Source: Stenotrophomonas maltophilia
Lineage (GTDB): Bacteria > Pseudomonadota > Gammaproteobacteria > Xanthomonadales > Xanthomonadaceae
Length of the DNA stretch: 64,000 bases
Assembly: GCF_004920835.1 (NCBI RefSeq)
Contig: NZ_QFHO01000009.1
Coordinates: forward strand, 1-64,000
Direction: 5' to 3'
Part shown: positions 7,913 to 16,843 of the stretch, in pieces
Position numbering within the stretch: position 1 is the stretch's first letter
Layout: the number at the start of each line of letters is the position of its first letter
Notes under the pieces: model-generated
The model's input: the letters and a program-made list of their open reading frames with translations, nothing else
Databases searched by the model: none
What the model was told of the DNA's origin: nothing
Position numbers and translations under genes: made by a program

Positions 7913-9877
7913 ATGAACCATGACGCTGCGCCCAAGCAGCTCACTTTCCGCGCGGTGGTCCTTGCCATCGTGCTGGCGGTGGTGCTGTCGGCCGCAAACG
8001 CCTACCTCGGTCTGTTCGCAGGCCTGACCATCGCCACCGCGATTCCCGCCGCGGTCATTTCCATGGGCGTGCTGCGCCTGCTGGGTGGCGGTTCCATCCT
8101 TGAAAACAACATCGTGCAGACCGGTGCCTCGGCTGGCTCGTCGATCGCCGCCGGTGTCATCTTCACCATCCCCGCGCTGGTGATCATGGGCTACTGGCCG
8201 GACTTCAAGTACTGGTGGGTGCTGGGCATCGCCGGTCTCGGTGGCCTGCTGGGCGTGCTGTTCTCGGTGCCGCTGCGGCGCTCGATGATCGTTGAAGACC
8301 CGCTTCCGTTCCCGGAAGGCAAGGCCGCGGCCGAAGTGCTCAAGGCCGGTGAGAACCCGGGCCCGGGCCTGAAGATCCTCGGCCTGTCGGCGGTGATCGG
8401 TGCCTTCGTCAAGCTGGCCGCGGAAAGCGGCATGCGCCTGATTCCCGATGCCTGGGCTACCTCGGCCTACGTCGGCAGCTCCAAGGTCACCGCCTTCATC
8501 GGCACCAACCTGTCGCCGGCGCTGCTGGGCGTGGGCTACATCGTCGGCCTGAACGTCGGCATCGTGGTGGTGTCCGGCTCGATCCTGACCTGGCACATCG
8601 CCATTCCGATCTACCAGGCGTTCTTCATGAACACCGATCCGGGCCTGGCCGCCTCGGTCGCTACCGCATCCTCCACCGAGGCGGCGTTCGCCATCTGGGG
8701 CGCGAAGATGCGCTACCTGGGTGTCGGCGCGATGCTGATCGGCGGCATCTGGACCCTTATCTCGCTGCGCAAGTCGCTGCTCAACGGGGTCAAGAGTGGC
8801 TTTGCCGCTGCCCGCAAGAGCGGTGGTCCGGTACTGGCGCACACCGAACGCGACCTGCCAATGAAGTGGATGCTGGTGGCCCTGGTGGTGTTCACCCTGC
8901 CGCTGCTGGCGCTGTACCAGGCCATCGTCGGCCAGTGGCACGTGTCGATCCCGATGACCCTGATCATGATCGTCGCCGGCTTCCTGTTCGTGTCGGTGTC
9001 GGCCTATCTGGCCGGCCTCATCGGTTCGTCCAACAACCCGGTCTCGGGCATCACCATCTCCACCATCCTGTTTGCTTCGGCGGTGCTGGTGCTGCTGCTG
9101 GGCAAGGATGGCCTGCAGCCGGTCGGTGCCTTCGGTGCGCCGCTGGGTGCGGTGGCCGCGATCATGATCGGCGCGGTGGTGTGCTGCGCCGCCGCCGTCG
9201 GTGGCGACAACCTGCAGGATCTGAAGGCTGGTTACATCGTCGGCGCGACCCCTTGGAAACAGCAGTTGATGCTGGGCATCGGCGCATTCTCGTGCGCGCT
9301 GATCATGGCCCCGGTGCTGAACCTGCTGGCCACCGCCTATGGCATCGGCGTCAAGTCCGAGCTGCACCCGAACGCGCTGGCCGCGCCGCAGGCCAACCTG
9401 ATGGCCTCGGTCGCAAAGGGCCTGTTCGGTGGTGAACTGCCGTGGACCTTCATCGGCATCGGTGCAGTGGTCGGTGCGGCCATCATCGCCTTCGACAGCT
9501 GGCTCAAGTCGCGCAACGCGCGCTTCCGCGTGCCGGTGCTGGCCGCCGCGATCGGTATCTACCTGCCGCTGGAGCTGATGGTGCCGATCTTCCTCGGCGG
9601 CCTGATCTCCTACCTGGTCGAGCGTTTCCACAAGGTGCGTGCCGATGATGAAGAAGGCCGCGACCGCGTGCACAAGCCGGGCGTGCTGTTCGCTGCCGGC
9701 CTGATCACCGGCGAGGCACTGATGGGTATCGCCATCGCCGTGCCGATCGTGGTCAGCAGTCGCGCCGACGTGCTGGCCGTGCCGTTCCACCTGCCGGCCG
9801 CGCAGTGGATCGGCCTGGCCGTGCTGTTCCTGGTCGGCTGGCTGATCTACCGCACCGGCAAGCGCGCCGTGGCGTAA
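7913..9877 (+). CDS. OPT family oligopeptide transporter
   Basis: A 654-residue polytopic inner-membrane protein with 14-16 hydrophobic segments. It matches the OPT superfamily: LTFRAVVLAIVLAVVLSAAN at the start, then NAYLGLFAGLTIATAIPAAV, and the conserved GSSNNPVSGITISTI and GGDNLQDLKAGYIVGATPW blocks. Family members use the proton gradient to take up oligopeptides or metal-ligand complexes. The ATG at 7913 follows GCAGGGG at good spacing; an in-frame TTG 18 bases earlier is less likely. Together with the POT carrier it suggests strong peptide uptake capacity. A terminator follows after two palindromic repeats. Confidence 0.9.
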   Translation: MNHDAAPKQLTFRAVVLAIVLAVVLSAANAYLGLFAGLTIATAIPAAVISMGVLRLLGGGSILENNIVQTGASAGSSIAAGVIFTIPALVIMGYWPDFKYWWVLGIAGLGGLLGVLFSVPLRRSMIVEDPLPFPEGKAAAEVLKAGENPGPGLKILGLSAVIGAFVKLAAESGMRLIPDAWATSAYVGSSKVTAFIGTNLSPALLGVGYIVGLNVGIVVVSGSILTWHIAIPIYQAFFMNTDPGLAASVATASSTEAAFAIWGAKMRYLGVGAMLIGGIWTLISLRKSLLNGVKSGFAAARKSGGPVLAHTERDLPMKWMLVALVVFTLPLLALYQAIVGQWHVSIPMTLIMIVAGFLFVSVSAYLAGLIGSSNNPVSGITISTILFASAVLVLLLGKDGLQPVGAFGAPLGAVAAIMIGAVVCCAAAVGGDNLQDLKAGYIVGATPWKQQLMLGIGAFSCALIMAPVLNLLATAYGIGVKSELHPNALAAPQANLMASVAKGLFGGELPWTFIGIGAVVGAAIIAFDSWLKSRNARFRVPVLAAAIGIYLPLELMVPIFLGGLISYLVERFHKVRADDEEGRDRVHKPGVLFAAGLITGEALMGIAIAVPIVVSSRADVLAVPFHLPAAQWIGLAVLFLVGWLIYRTGKRAVA

Positions 9878-9884
9878 GGGCCAT

Positions 9885-9923
9885 GGGGTCGGATCCCTTC
9901 CCGCAGGGAAGGGCTCTGACCCC
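9885..9923. repeat. GGGGTCxGATCC-type palindrome, copy 1
   Basis: GGGGTCGGATCCCTTCCC faces GGGAAGGGCTCTGACCCC across a short centre. It is an imperfect inverted repeat of a family seen again at 9939, 30693, 36436 and 38532. Confidence 0.8.
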
Positions 9924-9938
9924 ATGCTGGCAGCGTCT

Positions 9939-9977
9939 GGGGTCAGAGCCGATTCCCATGGAATCGGATCCGACCCC
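9939..9977. repeat. GGGGTCxGATCC-type palindrome, copy 2
   Basis: GGGGTCAGAGCCGATTCC faces GGAATCGGATCCGACCCC. The outer arms are the family sequence but the inner part differs from copy 1, only 15 bases away, so the two did not arise by simple recent duplication. Confidence 0.75.
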
Positions 9978-9986
9978 GACCTCCGA

Positions 9987-10016
9987 CAAACCGCGCTACG
10001 GCGCGGTTTGCTTTTT
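9987..10016 (+). terminator. intrinsic terminator downstream of the OPT gene
   Basis: CAAACCGCGC pairs perfectly with GCGCGGTTTG around TACG, followed by CTTTTT. Confidence 0.88.
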
Positions 10017-10111
10017 CTGGCGGCAGCTCAGCCGCGGCCATGACCGATGGCCTTGGCAGGCCCGCCCGCACGGGCCTAACATCGGTTTTTTGCCGTCCTG
10101 CGGAGACCCCG

Positions 10112-12190
10112 ATGAAACTGCGTCATGCCCTGCTGCCACTGAGCCTGCTGGCTGCCCTGCCCAGCGTTGCCGCTGCCCGTGGCCTGGAAGTCCGCGACAT
10201 GGTGGCCATGGACCGCGTTTCCGCGCCGGTACTGACCGCAGACGGCGGCACCGTGGTGTTCGCCAAGCGCAGCGTGGACGCCAACCTGAAGGCCTCTACC
10301 GCACTGTTCGCGCGCAACCTGCGTACCCGCGATGCAGCGCCGCCGAAGCAGATCACCCCGGCCGGCTGGAACGTCAACTCGGCGTCGCTGTCGGCCGATG
10401 GCCAGACCGTGTACTTCCTCAGCGCCAAGAACGGCAGCCAGCAGCTGTACGCGCAGCCGATCAGCGGCGGCACCCCGCGCCAGCTGACTGACTTCCCGGT
10501 GGACGTGGACAGCTACCACGTGTCGCCGCAGGACGACCGCGTGCTGTTCAGTGCCGGCGTGTTCCAGGCCTGCGCCTCGGACCTGGCCTGCACCGAAAAG
10601 AAGCTGAAGGAAAAGAAGGACGCCAAGGCCAGCGGCCAGGTGTGGGATTCGCTGTTCGTGCGCCATTGGGATACCTGGAACGACGGCCGCCGCAACACGC
10701 TGTTCGTGGCGCCGCTGCCGGCAGGCAAGGCCGGTGCGGTCAAGGGCGCCTCGGCGCTGAGCGCGACCATCGATGGTGATGCGCCGTCCAAGCCGTTTGG
10801 TGGCAACGATGATTTCGCGTGGTCGCCGGATGGCGCCAGCGTGGTGGCCAGCATCCGCGTGGCCGGCAAGCAGGAGCCGTGGTCGACCAACTTCGACCTG
10901 TACCGCTTCGACGCTGCGGGCAAGCAGGCACCGGTCAACCTGACCGCCTCCAACCCCGCCTGGGATGCCGGCCCGGTGTTCAGCGCCGACGGCAAGACGC
11001 TGTTCTACCGTGCGATGAAGCGCCCGGGCTTCGAGGCCGACCGTTTCGGCCTGATGGCGATGGACGTGTCCAGCGGCAAGACCCGCGAGATCGCGCCGCA
11101 GTGGGATCGTTCGGCGGGCGGCATCACCCTGTCCGCCGATGGCAGCAGCATCTACACCACCGCCGATGACCTCGGCGAACACCCGCTGTTCCAGATCGAC
11201 GTGGCCAGCGGCAAGGCCACCAAGCTGATCGGCGACGGCAGCGTGACCTCGGTGGACGTGGCCGGCACCAGCGTGGCGATCACCCGCAACAGTCTGAAGA
11301 GCAACGACCAGGTGCTGGTGGGTCTGCTGCCGACCGCAGGCGAAGCCATCGGTGAACTGCGCGCGCTGACCCCCGCCGCCGGCGAGGTGCTGAAGGACGT
11401 GTCCTTCGGCGACTACGAGCAGTTCGAGTTCAAGGGCTGGAACAACGACACCGTCCACGGCTATGTGGTCAAGCCGCACAACTACCAGGAAGGCAAGTCC
11501 TACCCGGTTGCGTTCCTGATCCACGGCGGCCCGCAGGGCAGCTTCGGCAACGGCTGGAGCTACCGCTGGAACCCGCAGACCTACGCCGGCCAGGGCTACG
11601 CCGTGGTGATGATCGACTTCCACGGTTCCACCGGCTACGGCCAGGCGTTCACCGATGCGATCAGCCAGCATTGGGGCGACCGCCCGCTGGAAGATCTGCA
11701 GAAGGGCTGGGACGCCGCGCTGAAGAAGTACTCCTTCCTCAACGGCGACAAGGCCTGTGCACTGGGCGCCAGCTACGGCGGCTTCATGGTCAACTGGATC
11801 GCCGGCAACTGGAACAGCCCGTTCAAGTGCCTGGTCAACCATGACGGCGTGTTCGACCAGCGCATGATGGGCTACGCCACCGAAGAACTGTGGTTCACCG
11901 AGTGGGAGCAGGGCGGCACGCCGTACCAGAAGGCCGCGAACTACGAGAAGTTCAACCCGGTCAACCACGTGGCGGACTGGAAGAAGCCGATCCTGGTCAT
12001 CCACGGCCAGCAGGACTTCCGCATCCCGGTCGAGCAGGGCCTGGCCGCGTTCACCGCCGCCCAGCGCCAGGGCATCGAATCGAAGTTCCTGTACTTCCCG
12101 GATGAAAACCACTGGGTGCTGAAGCCGAACAACAGCATCCTGTGGCATGACACCGTCAATGCCTGGCTGAAGCAGCACATCGGCAACTGA
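10112..12190 (+). CDS. secreted S9-family dipeptidyl/acylaminoacyl-peptidase
   Basis: A 692-residue protein with an N-terminal signal peptide (MKLRHALLPLSLLAALPSVA then AARG), a WD-like propeller region with TolB-type repeats, and a C-terminal prolyl-oligopeptidase catalytic domain. The triad is Ser about 554 (GASYGGFMVNW), Asp about 635 (HGQQDFRIP) and His about 667 (DENHWVL). It resembles the dipeptidyl aminopeptidases of xanthomonads that release dipeptides in the periplasm or outside the cell. The ATG at 10112 follows CGGAGAC. It is unrelated in detail to the S9 peptidase at 2.7 kb, so this is not a recent duplication. Confidence 0.9.
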   Translation: MKLRHALLPLSLLAALPSVAAARGLEVRDMVAMDRVSAPVLTADGGTVVFAKRSVDANLKASTALFARNLRTRDAAPPKQITPAGWNVNSASLSADGQTVYFLSAKNGSQQLYAQPISGGTPRQLTDFPVDVDSYHVSPQDDRVLFSAGVFQACASDLACTEKKLKEKKDAKASGQVWDSLFVRHWDTWNDGRRNTLFVAPLPAGKAGAVKGASALSATIDGDAPSKPFGGNDDFAWSPDGASVVASIRVAGKQEPWSTNFDLYRFDAAGKQAPVNLTASNPAWDAGPVFSADGKTLFYRAMKRPGFEADRFGLMAMDVSSGKTREIAPQWDRSAGGITLSADGSSIYTTADDLGEHPLFQIDVASGKATKLIGDGSVTSVDVAGTSVAITRNSLKSNDQVLVGLLPTAGEAIGELRALTPAAGEVLKDVSFGDYEQFEFKGWNNDTVHGYVVKPHNYQEGKSYPVAFLIHGGPQGSFGNGWSYRWNPQTYAGQGYAVVMIDFHGSTGYGQAFTDAISQHWGDRPLEDLQKGWDAALKKYSFLNGDKACALGASYGGFMVNWIAGNWNSPFKCLVNHDGVFDQRMMGYATEELWFTEWEQGGTPYQKAANYEKFNPVNHVADWKKPILVIHGQQDFRIPVEQGLAAFTAAQRQGIESKFLYFPDENHWVLKPNNSILWHDTVNAWLKQHIGN

Positions 12191-12198
12191 TGACTGCA

Positions 12199-12230
12199 GC
12201 GCCGCCCTCCGGGGCGGCGCTCTGCTTTCT
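12199..12230 (+). terminator. probable terminator of the S9 peptidase gene
   Basis: AGCGCCGCCC pairs with GGGCGGCGCT around a short loop, followed by the weak tail CTGCTTTCT. Confidence 0.65.
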
Positions 12231-12231
12231 G

Positions 12232-12307
12232 GTAGTGCCGGCCGCTGGCCGGCAACCGCTTGCTGCTTCCCACCTGAACGAGATTGCCGGCCAGCGACCG
12301 GCACTAC
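12232..12307. repeat. SMAG inverted pair (GTAG...CTAC)
   Basis: Two GTAG-headed units face each other (GTAGTGCCGGCCGCTGGCCG and its near-inverse), so the whole 76 bases can fold as a long hairpin with inner hairpins. It ends 13 bases before the start of the DUF819 gene. Confidence 0.85.
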
Positions 12308-12320
12308 CCAGAGCACCTGC

Positions 12321-13550
12321 ATGATCCAGAACGACATCGTCGTCTTCGGTTTGATCGCCGCCACCCTCGGCGCCGTGTTCTGGACCGCCTCGCGCGAGCA
12401 GGGGCTGTGGAAGCGTTTCTACACCTTCGTGCCGGCACTGCTGCTGTGCTACCTGATTCCCGGCATCTACAACACCGTCGGCCTGATCGACGGCCAGAAC
12501 ACCAAACTCTACAACCCGATCGCGCGCGACATCCTGTTGCCGGCGGCGCTGATCCTGCTGACCCTGGCGGTGGACATCAAGGGCATCCTGCGGCTCGGCC
12601 CGAAGCTGGTACTGATGTATCTGGGCGCTTCGGCCAGCATCATGCTCGGTGCGGTGGTGGCCTTCCTGCTGATGCGCGCCGTGCATCCGGAAACCGTGGC
12701 CGGCGATACCTGGGCCGGCATGGCCGCGTTGGCGGGCAGCTGGATCGGCGGCGGTGCCAACATGCTGGCGATGCGCGAAGTGTTCGACGTCAACGCCACC
12801 ACGTTTGGTCAGTTCGCGGTGGTCGATGTCGGCGTGGGCTATGTGTGGATGGCGGCGCTCATTTTCCTTGCTGGGCGCGCGGCGAAGATCGACGCGCGCA
12901 GTGGTGCCGATACCTCGGCGATCGATGAGCTGAAGGAGCGCATCGCGCGCTTCCAGGCCGAACACGAGCGCATTCCCAGCCTGACCGACCTGATGCTGAT
13001 CGTGGCGGTGGCTTTCGGCGGCGTCGGCCTCTCGCATGCGATCGGTGCGCCGTTGGCGGCATGGTTCAAGCTCAACGTCAGCTGGGCCTCGCAGTTCAGC
13101 CTGGACGCACCGTTTGTCTGGGTGGTGGTACTGTCGACCACGCTGGGCCTGAGCCTGAGCTTCACCCGCGCACGCACGCTGGAAGGCGCGGGTGCCTCGC
13201 GGCTGGGCTCGCTGCTGCTGTATTTCCTGATCGCCTGCATCGGGATGCAGATGGATCTGCTGGCGTTGCTGGACCGCCCGTGGCTGTTCCTGCTTGGCAT
13301 CATCTGGATCAGCGTGCACATCGTGCTGCTGTGGTGCCTGGGCAAGCTGCTGAAAGTGCCGTTCTTCTACTTTGCCATCGGTTCGCAATCGAATATCGGC
13401 GGACCCGCGTCGGCGCCAGTGGTGGCGGCCGCGTTCCATCCGGCGTTGGCACCGGTGGGTGTGCTGCTGGGCACGATGGGCTATGCCACCGGCACCTACC
13501 TGGCCTACATCGTCGGCATCACCCTGCGCGCGCTGGCGGGGCAGGGTTGA
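12321..13550 (+). CDS. DUF819 family membrane protein
   Basis: A 409-residue protein with about ten hydrophobic segments. The family pattern is clear: PGIYNTVGLID near residue 50, DTWAGMAALAGSWIGGGANM in the middle and GSQSNIGGPASAPVVAAAFH near the C terminus. DUF819 (YjcL-like) proteins are uncharacterised; their two-fold repeated topology resembles secondary transporters, but no substrate is known. It is flanked on both sides by SMAG inverted pairs. The ATG start MIQNDIVVFG is the only reasonable one; a ribosome site is weak (GAGCACCTGC). Confidence 0.85.
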   Translation: MIQNDIVVFGLIAATLGAVFWTASREQGLWKRFYTFVPALLLCYLIPGIYNTVGLIDGQNTKLYNPIARDILLPAALILLTLAVDIKGILRLGPKLVLMYLGASASIMLGAVVAFLLMRAVHPETVAGDTWAGMAALAGSWIGGGANMLAMREVFDVNATTFGQFAVVDVGVGYVWMAALIFLAGRAAKIDARSGADTSAIDELKERIARFQAEHERIPSLTDLMLIVAVAFGGVGLSHAIGAPLAAWFKLNVSWASQFSLDAPFVWVVVLSTTLGLSLSFTRARTLEGAGASRLGSLLLYFLIACIGMQMDLLALLDRPWLFLLGIIWISVHIVLLWCLGKLLKVPFFYFAIGSQSNIGGPASAPVVAAAFHPALAPVGVLLGTMGYATGTYLAYIVGITLRALAGQG

Positions 13551-13553
13551 TGG

Positions 13554-13629
13554 GTAGTGCCGGCCGCTGGCCGGCAACCAGGTGATGCTTCACTGGTTCA
13601 TGAGGTTGCCGGCCAGCGGCCGGCACTAC
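13554..13629. repeat. SMAG inverted pair (GTAG...CTAC)
   Basis: A second 76-base inverted pair, nearly the same as the one at 12232 in its arms (GTAGTGCCGGCCGCTGGCCG) but different in its centre. It starts 4 bases after the stop codon of the DUF819 gene. Confidence 0.85.
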
Positions 13630-13644
13630 CGATGATTCAGGACG

Positions 13645-13659
13645 AAGGGATCTGACCCC
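13645..13659. repeat. half copy of the GGGGTCAGATCC palindrome
   Basis: AAGGGATCTGACCCC matches one arm of the palindrome family without a partner arm nearby. It is probably a decayed copy. Confidence 0.5.
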
Positions 13660-13672
13660 GGTTCACGGTGGT

Positions 13673-14161
13673 TCACGCTACCGGCAACCCGCGTTCGATC
13701 AACCATGCTTTCGCGTCTTCCGCGTCCTGCTCGAACCACGCCTTCGTAGATCCCAACCGATACGTATACCCCCACGCATCCATGTCAGCCATCAGCTGTT
13801 CGCTGCCGACACCGGGCAGGTGGCCGGCCAGCACGATCTGCAGGTAGCAGGTGGCGTCCTCTTCGGGCACCGAGTCGGTGGCATCGGTATGCACCTGCGC
13901 GCGGCGCTCGGGCGGCAGCACGATCAGGTGGCAGGCCTCGTGCAGCATCGAGTGCACGGGGGTGTCATCGCGCACGTACACGTCGCTGGCGATGATGCCG
14001 GCCTCGGGCTCGCCCCAGTAGCTGCCGGGAATCGGCGCGCCGGCGGCGACGTGGTGCAGCCGCAGGTCGTGTGCGGCGAGCAGGCGCTGCGCATCGGCGA
14101 AGGCGATATCGCCGACGCGGGTGACGTTCGGTTCGGGCGTGGTGTCGGTCATGCAGGTCAT
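13673..14161 (-). CDS. small HExxH-containing protein, putative metallopeptidase-like
   Basis: About 162 residues, no signal peptide, not recognised as a named family. The motif HSMLHEACHLIV (H74, E75, H78) is an HExxH zinc-binding signature, and EEDATCYL about 25 residues later has the E-x-x-A look of a third-ligand helix in gluzincins. This suggests a soluble minimal metallopeptidase or a fold derived from one; activity is inference. An alternative start lies at the ATG nine bases downstream (MTDTTPEP). It follows minE on the same strand with a 36-base gap holding a GC hairpin, so it could be a distal member of the min operon. Confidence 0.65.
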   Translation of the reverse strand: MTCMTDTTPEPNVTRVGDIAFADAQRLLAAHDLRLHHVAAGAPIPGSYWGEPEAGIIASDVYVRDDTPVHSMLHEACHLIVLPPERRAQVHTDATDSVPEEDATCYLQIVLAGHLPGVGSEQLMADMDAWGYTYRLGSTKAWFEQDAEDAKAWLIERGLPVA

Positions 14162-14197
14162 GCAGCCCCGCCCATGCAGGCACGGGCGGGGCAGGGG

Positions 14198-14458
14198 TCA
14201 GGGTTTGTCCGGGCCTTCCGGCAGCGCCACGGAGATGTCCAGCACATCGTGCTGGCCATCCTTGACCAGGTCGACCTTCACCGCATCGACGTCGATGTTG
14301 ACGTACTTCTTGATCACTTCCAGCAGCTCGCGCTGCAGCAGCGGCAGGTAATCGGGACCGCCGCGGTTGCTGCGTTCCTGCGCGATGATGATCTGCAGGC
14401 GGTTCTTGGCGGTTTCGGCGGTGGTCTTCTTCGCTTTGAGGAAATCAAACAGGCCCAT
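14198..14458 (-). CDS. minE: MinE, cell division topological specificity factor
   Basis: An 86-residue protein of the normal MinE length. The N-terminal amphipathic membrane-targeting segment ([12 protein letters not shown]) is followed by the MinD-binding helix ([20 protein letters not shown]) and the dimerising C-terminal domain. MinE displaces MinD-ATP from the membrane and drives the pole-to-pole oscillation that restricts MinCD to the cell ends. It begins 2 bases after the minD stop codon, so it is translated in the same operon. Confidence 0.97.
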   Translation of the reverse strand: MGLFDFLKAKKTTAETAKNRLQIIIAQERSNRGGPDYLPLLQRELLEVIKKYVNIDVDAVKVDLVKDGQHDVLDISVALPEGPDKP

Positions 14459-14460
14459 GC

Positions 14461-15270
14461 TTACCCTCCGAACAGCTTGCTGAAGAAGCCCTTCTTCTCG
14501 ACGTTGGTGAAGCGCATCGGGCGTTCTTCGCCGAGGATGCGCGCGACGGCGTCGTCGTAGGCCTGGCCGGCAGCGGACTCGACATCCAGGATGACCGGCT
14601 CGCCTTTGTTGGAGGCGTTGAGCACGTCACCCGACTCGGGGATCACGCCGATCGCCTTCAGTCCAAGCACTTCCTCGACGTCGGCGATGCTGAGCATCTC
14701 GCCGCTTTCCACGCGCACCGGGGTGTAGCGGGTCAGCAGCAGGAAGGCCGGCACGTCCTGGCCGGACTCGGCCTTGTGGGTCTTCGAGTCGAGCAGGCCG
14801 ATGATGCGGTCCGAGTCGCGTACCGAGGACACTTCCGGGTTCACCACGACCACGGCGCGGTCGGCGAAGTACATCGCCAGGAAGGCGCCCTTCTCGATGC
14901 CGGCCGGGGAGTCGCAGATGATGTAGTCGAAGCCGTCGGCGGCCAGGTCCTTCAGGACCTTGCCCACGCCTTCCTGGGTCAGCGCATCCTTGTCGCGGGT
15001 CTGCGAGGCAGCCAGCACGTACAGATTGTCGAAGCGCTTGTCCTTGATCAGGGCCTGCTTGAGGGTCGCTTCGCCGTGCACGACGTTGACGAAGTCGTAC
15101 ACCACGCGGCGTTCGCAGCCCATGATCAGATCGAGGTTGCGCAGGCCGACGTCGAAGTCGATCACCGCCACCTTCTTGCCGCGCCGTGCCAGGCCGCAGG
15201 CCAGGCTTGCGCTGGAAGTGGTCTTGCCGACGCCGCCCTTGCCGGAGGTGACTACGATGATTTCAGCCAA
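14461..15270 (-). CDS. minD: MinD, septum site-determining ATPase
   Basis: A 269-residue deviant-Walker ATPase: [10 protein letters not shown] near residue 10, [13 protein letters not shown] as the second motif and [11 protein letters not shown] as Walker B. The C terminus carries the amphipathic membrane-targeting helix ([11 protein letters not shown]). It recruits MinC to the membrane and is stimulated by MinE. The start is a TTG (15270) preceded by AGGAGAAG, matching the family length of 270; the open frame extends to 15348 but that part overlaps the end of minC and has no homology. Confidence 0.96.
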   Translation of the reverse strand: MAEIIVVTSGKGGVGKTTSSASLACGLARRGKKVAVIDFDVGLRNLDLIMGCERRVVYDFVNVVHGEATLKQALIKDKRFDNLYVLAASQTRDKDALTQEGVGKVLKDLAADGFDYIICDSPAGIEKGAFLAMYFADRAVVVVNPEVSSVRDSDRIIGLLDSKTHKAESGQDVPAFLLLTRYTPVRVESGEMLSIADVEEVLGLKAIGVIPESGDVLNASNKGEPVILDVESAAGQAYDDAVARILGEERPMRFTNVEKKGFFSKLFGG

Positions 15271-15305
15271 AGGACTTCTCCTGATGATTCTGTTTGGGTG
15301 CTGCG

Positions 15306-16094
15306 TCAGTCCAGCGCAGCGATCTTGATCTGGTCCTGTTCCAGCCACACCTGCACGGCCTTGCCGCGCAGGGTGTCCGGGACATCGTCCAGTACCTTGT
15401 AGTGGCCTGCAATGGCGACCAGTTCCGCATGGAAATCACGGCAGAAGATGCGTGCCGCGGTGTTGCCCTGGGCCCCTGCCAGCGCGCGGCCGCGCAGGGT
15501 CCCGTAGATATGGATGCTGCCGTCGGCGATGACTTCGGCGCCAGCGCCGACGGTGGCCATCACGGTCAGGTCGCAGTTTTCCGCGTACAGCTGCTGGCCC
15601 GAGCGCACGTTGCCCAGCTGCATGCGGCCCGGTTGCGGTGCGGCCGCATCGGCGACCTTGGCTACCGGCGTGGCCGGTGCCGGCTTCGGTTCGGCGCGCG
15701 CGGCCCGGCGCGGTTCCGGTGCGGGCGGTGGCGGAGCCGGTTCGGCCTCGGCACGTTCGTACTGGGCGCGGAACTTGGCCAGCAGCGGCAGTCCGAGCTG
15801 CTGCGAGAGCAGGTCGACCGCGCTGGTGCCATAGGCCAGTGCCACCGGCAGCACGCCGGCACTGCGCAGGCCATCGACCAGCGCCTGCGCGGTGGCCACG
15901 TCCGGCACCTGGCTGAGGCCGCCGAAGTCGAGGATCACCGCCGCGCGGCCGAACAGCTTCGGCGCGCGGGTCACGCGCTCGTGCATTTCCTGTACGAGGC
16001 GCTCGACATCAAGGGTGCGGATGCGCAGGTTGGCGATGCCCACCTGGCCGATCTTCAGTTCACCGGCCTGTTCGTAATCGAAATTCACCGCCAC
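15306..16094 (-). CDS. minC: MinC, septum formation inhibitor
   Basis: About 262 residues with the two MinC domains: an N-terminal FtsZ-inhibiting domain (VNFDYEQAGELKIGQVGIAN... to about residue 110), an Ala/Pro/Glu-rich linker, and the C-terminal beta-helix (MQLGNVRSGQQLYAENCDL, then GAEVIADGSIHIYGTLRGRA) that dimerises and binds MinD. It blocks FtsZ ring assembly away from mid-cell. The start is taken as the GTG at 16094, two bases after the stop of the upstream acetyltransferase gene; an ATG 57 bases upstream is in frame but inside that gene. Confidence 0.93.
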   Translation of the reverse strand: MAVNFDYEQAGELKIGQVGIANLRIRTLDVERLVQEMHERVTRAPKLFGRAAVILDFGGLSQVPDVATAQALVDGLRSAGVLPVALAYGTSAVDLLSQQLGLPLLAKFRAQYERAEAEPAPPPPAPEPRRAARAEPKPAPATPVAKVADAAAPQPGRMQLGNVRSGQQLYAENCDLTVMATVGAGAEVIADGSIHIYGTLRGRALAGAQGNTAARIFCRDFHAELVAIAGHYKVLDDVPDTLRGKAVQVWLEQDQIKIAALD

Positions 16095-16096
16095 GC

Positions 16097-16693
16097 TCAG
16101 GTCCCCGTCGGCCGCTGTGCCTGTGCCGGCAGCTGCCGGGCACGTGTCCATGCCACATCCGGCAGCTTGTCACCGTAGGTCTCCTGGACCCACGGGTAGC
16201 TGCACAGTTCCTTGGCCAGCATGCTGGCGCGCACATCGACGTGCGGCATGGTGTTCTGGCCCAGCTCGCGGAAGCCGAAGCTGCCGTGGAAGAGCAGGGC
16301 GGCATCGGCGCCGTGGTCGAGGAAGACCTCGCAGGTCATCTGCGGATAGCGCAGCTCGGCGAAGCTCTGCGCGTCGGCATAGAACGCACGGCCGACGCCA
16401 CCGCCGCGACGGCGGCTGGCGACCACGATGCGGTCGATATAGAAGAACGGGGTGTCCAGTTGCTGCTTGAACCAGGCGAAGTTGCTGCTGTCGTGCTGGC
16501 TGTCGCTGCCGAAGCCGATCAGGAAGCCGGCCAGGTTGCCGTCGCGCTCGGCGACGCGGAAATATTCAGCGGTTTCATAGAACAGGCGCAGGCGTGCCGC
16601 ATCCAGGGGAAGGATGGCCAGGCCAGCGTTGTTGTTCAAAGCCAGGACGGAATCGAGCTCGTGCTCGCGCACGTCGCGGATGACAATCGACAT
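16097..16693 (-). CDS. GNAT family N-acetyltransferase at the head of the min operon
   Basis: A 198-residue GNAT-fold protein. The acetyl-CoA site is seen as DRIVVASRRRGGGVGRAFYA (R-x-x-G-x-G-R type), and FHGSFGFRELGQ is the usual motif-B end. It overlaps nothing but is spaced only 2 bases from minC (TGA-GC-GTG), so it is almost surely cotranscribed with minCDE. Substrate unknown; a link with cell division is suggested only by the operon. It begins at the ATG giving MSIVIRDVRE, close to a plausible promoter region with no strong boxes. Confidence 0.85.
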   Translation of the reverse strand: MSIVIRDVREHELDSVLALNNNAGLAILPLDAARLRLFYETAEYFRVAERDGNLAGFLIGFGSDSQHDSSNFAWFKQQLDTPFFYIDRIVVASRRRGGGVGRAFYADAQSFAELRYPQMTCEVFLDHGADAALLFHGSFGFRELGQNTMPHVDVRASMLAKELCSYPWVQETYGDKLPDVAWTRARQLPAQAQRPTGT

Positions 16694-16843
16694 TGTGACT
16701 CCGTGGGGTAACGCGGTTGGTCCATCAAAGGACCCTGCGCACGATTATTGCATGCCCGGGGTGGGCTGCGGCATGAACAGGCGACCGGGCGGGCATGACT
16801 TCCGTGGGGTGCGGGACGCAGGCTGGGCCCGTAGAGTGCTGGC

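Noticed and set aside
7241-9925. 894-codon open frame on the minus strand opposite the OPT gene
   Set aside because: Antisense to a clear OPT transporter; its His/Gln/Arg/Asp-rich low-complexity translation is the mirror of GC-rich codons.
14165-14193. Terminator hairpin between minE and the HExxH gene
   Set aside because: The stem CCCCGCCC/GGGCGGGG exists but has no T-run on the transcribed strand.
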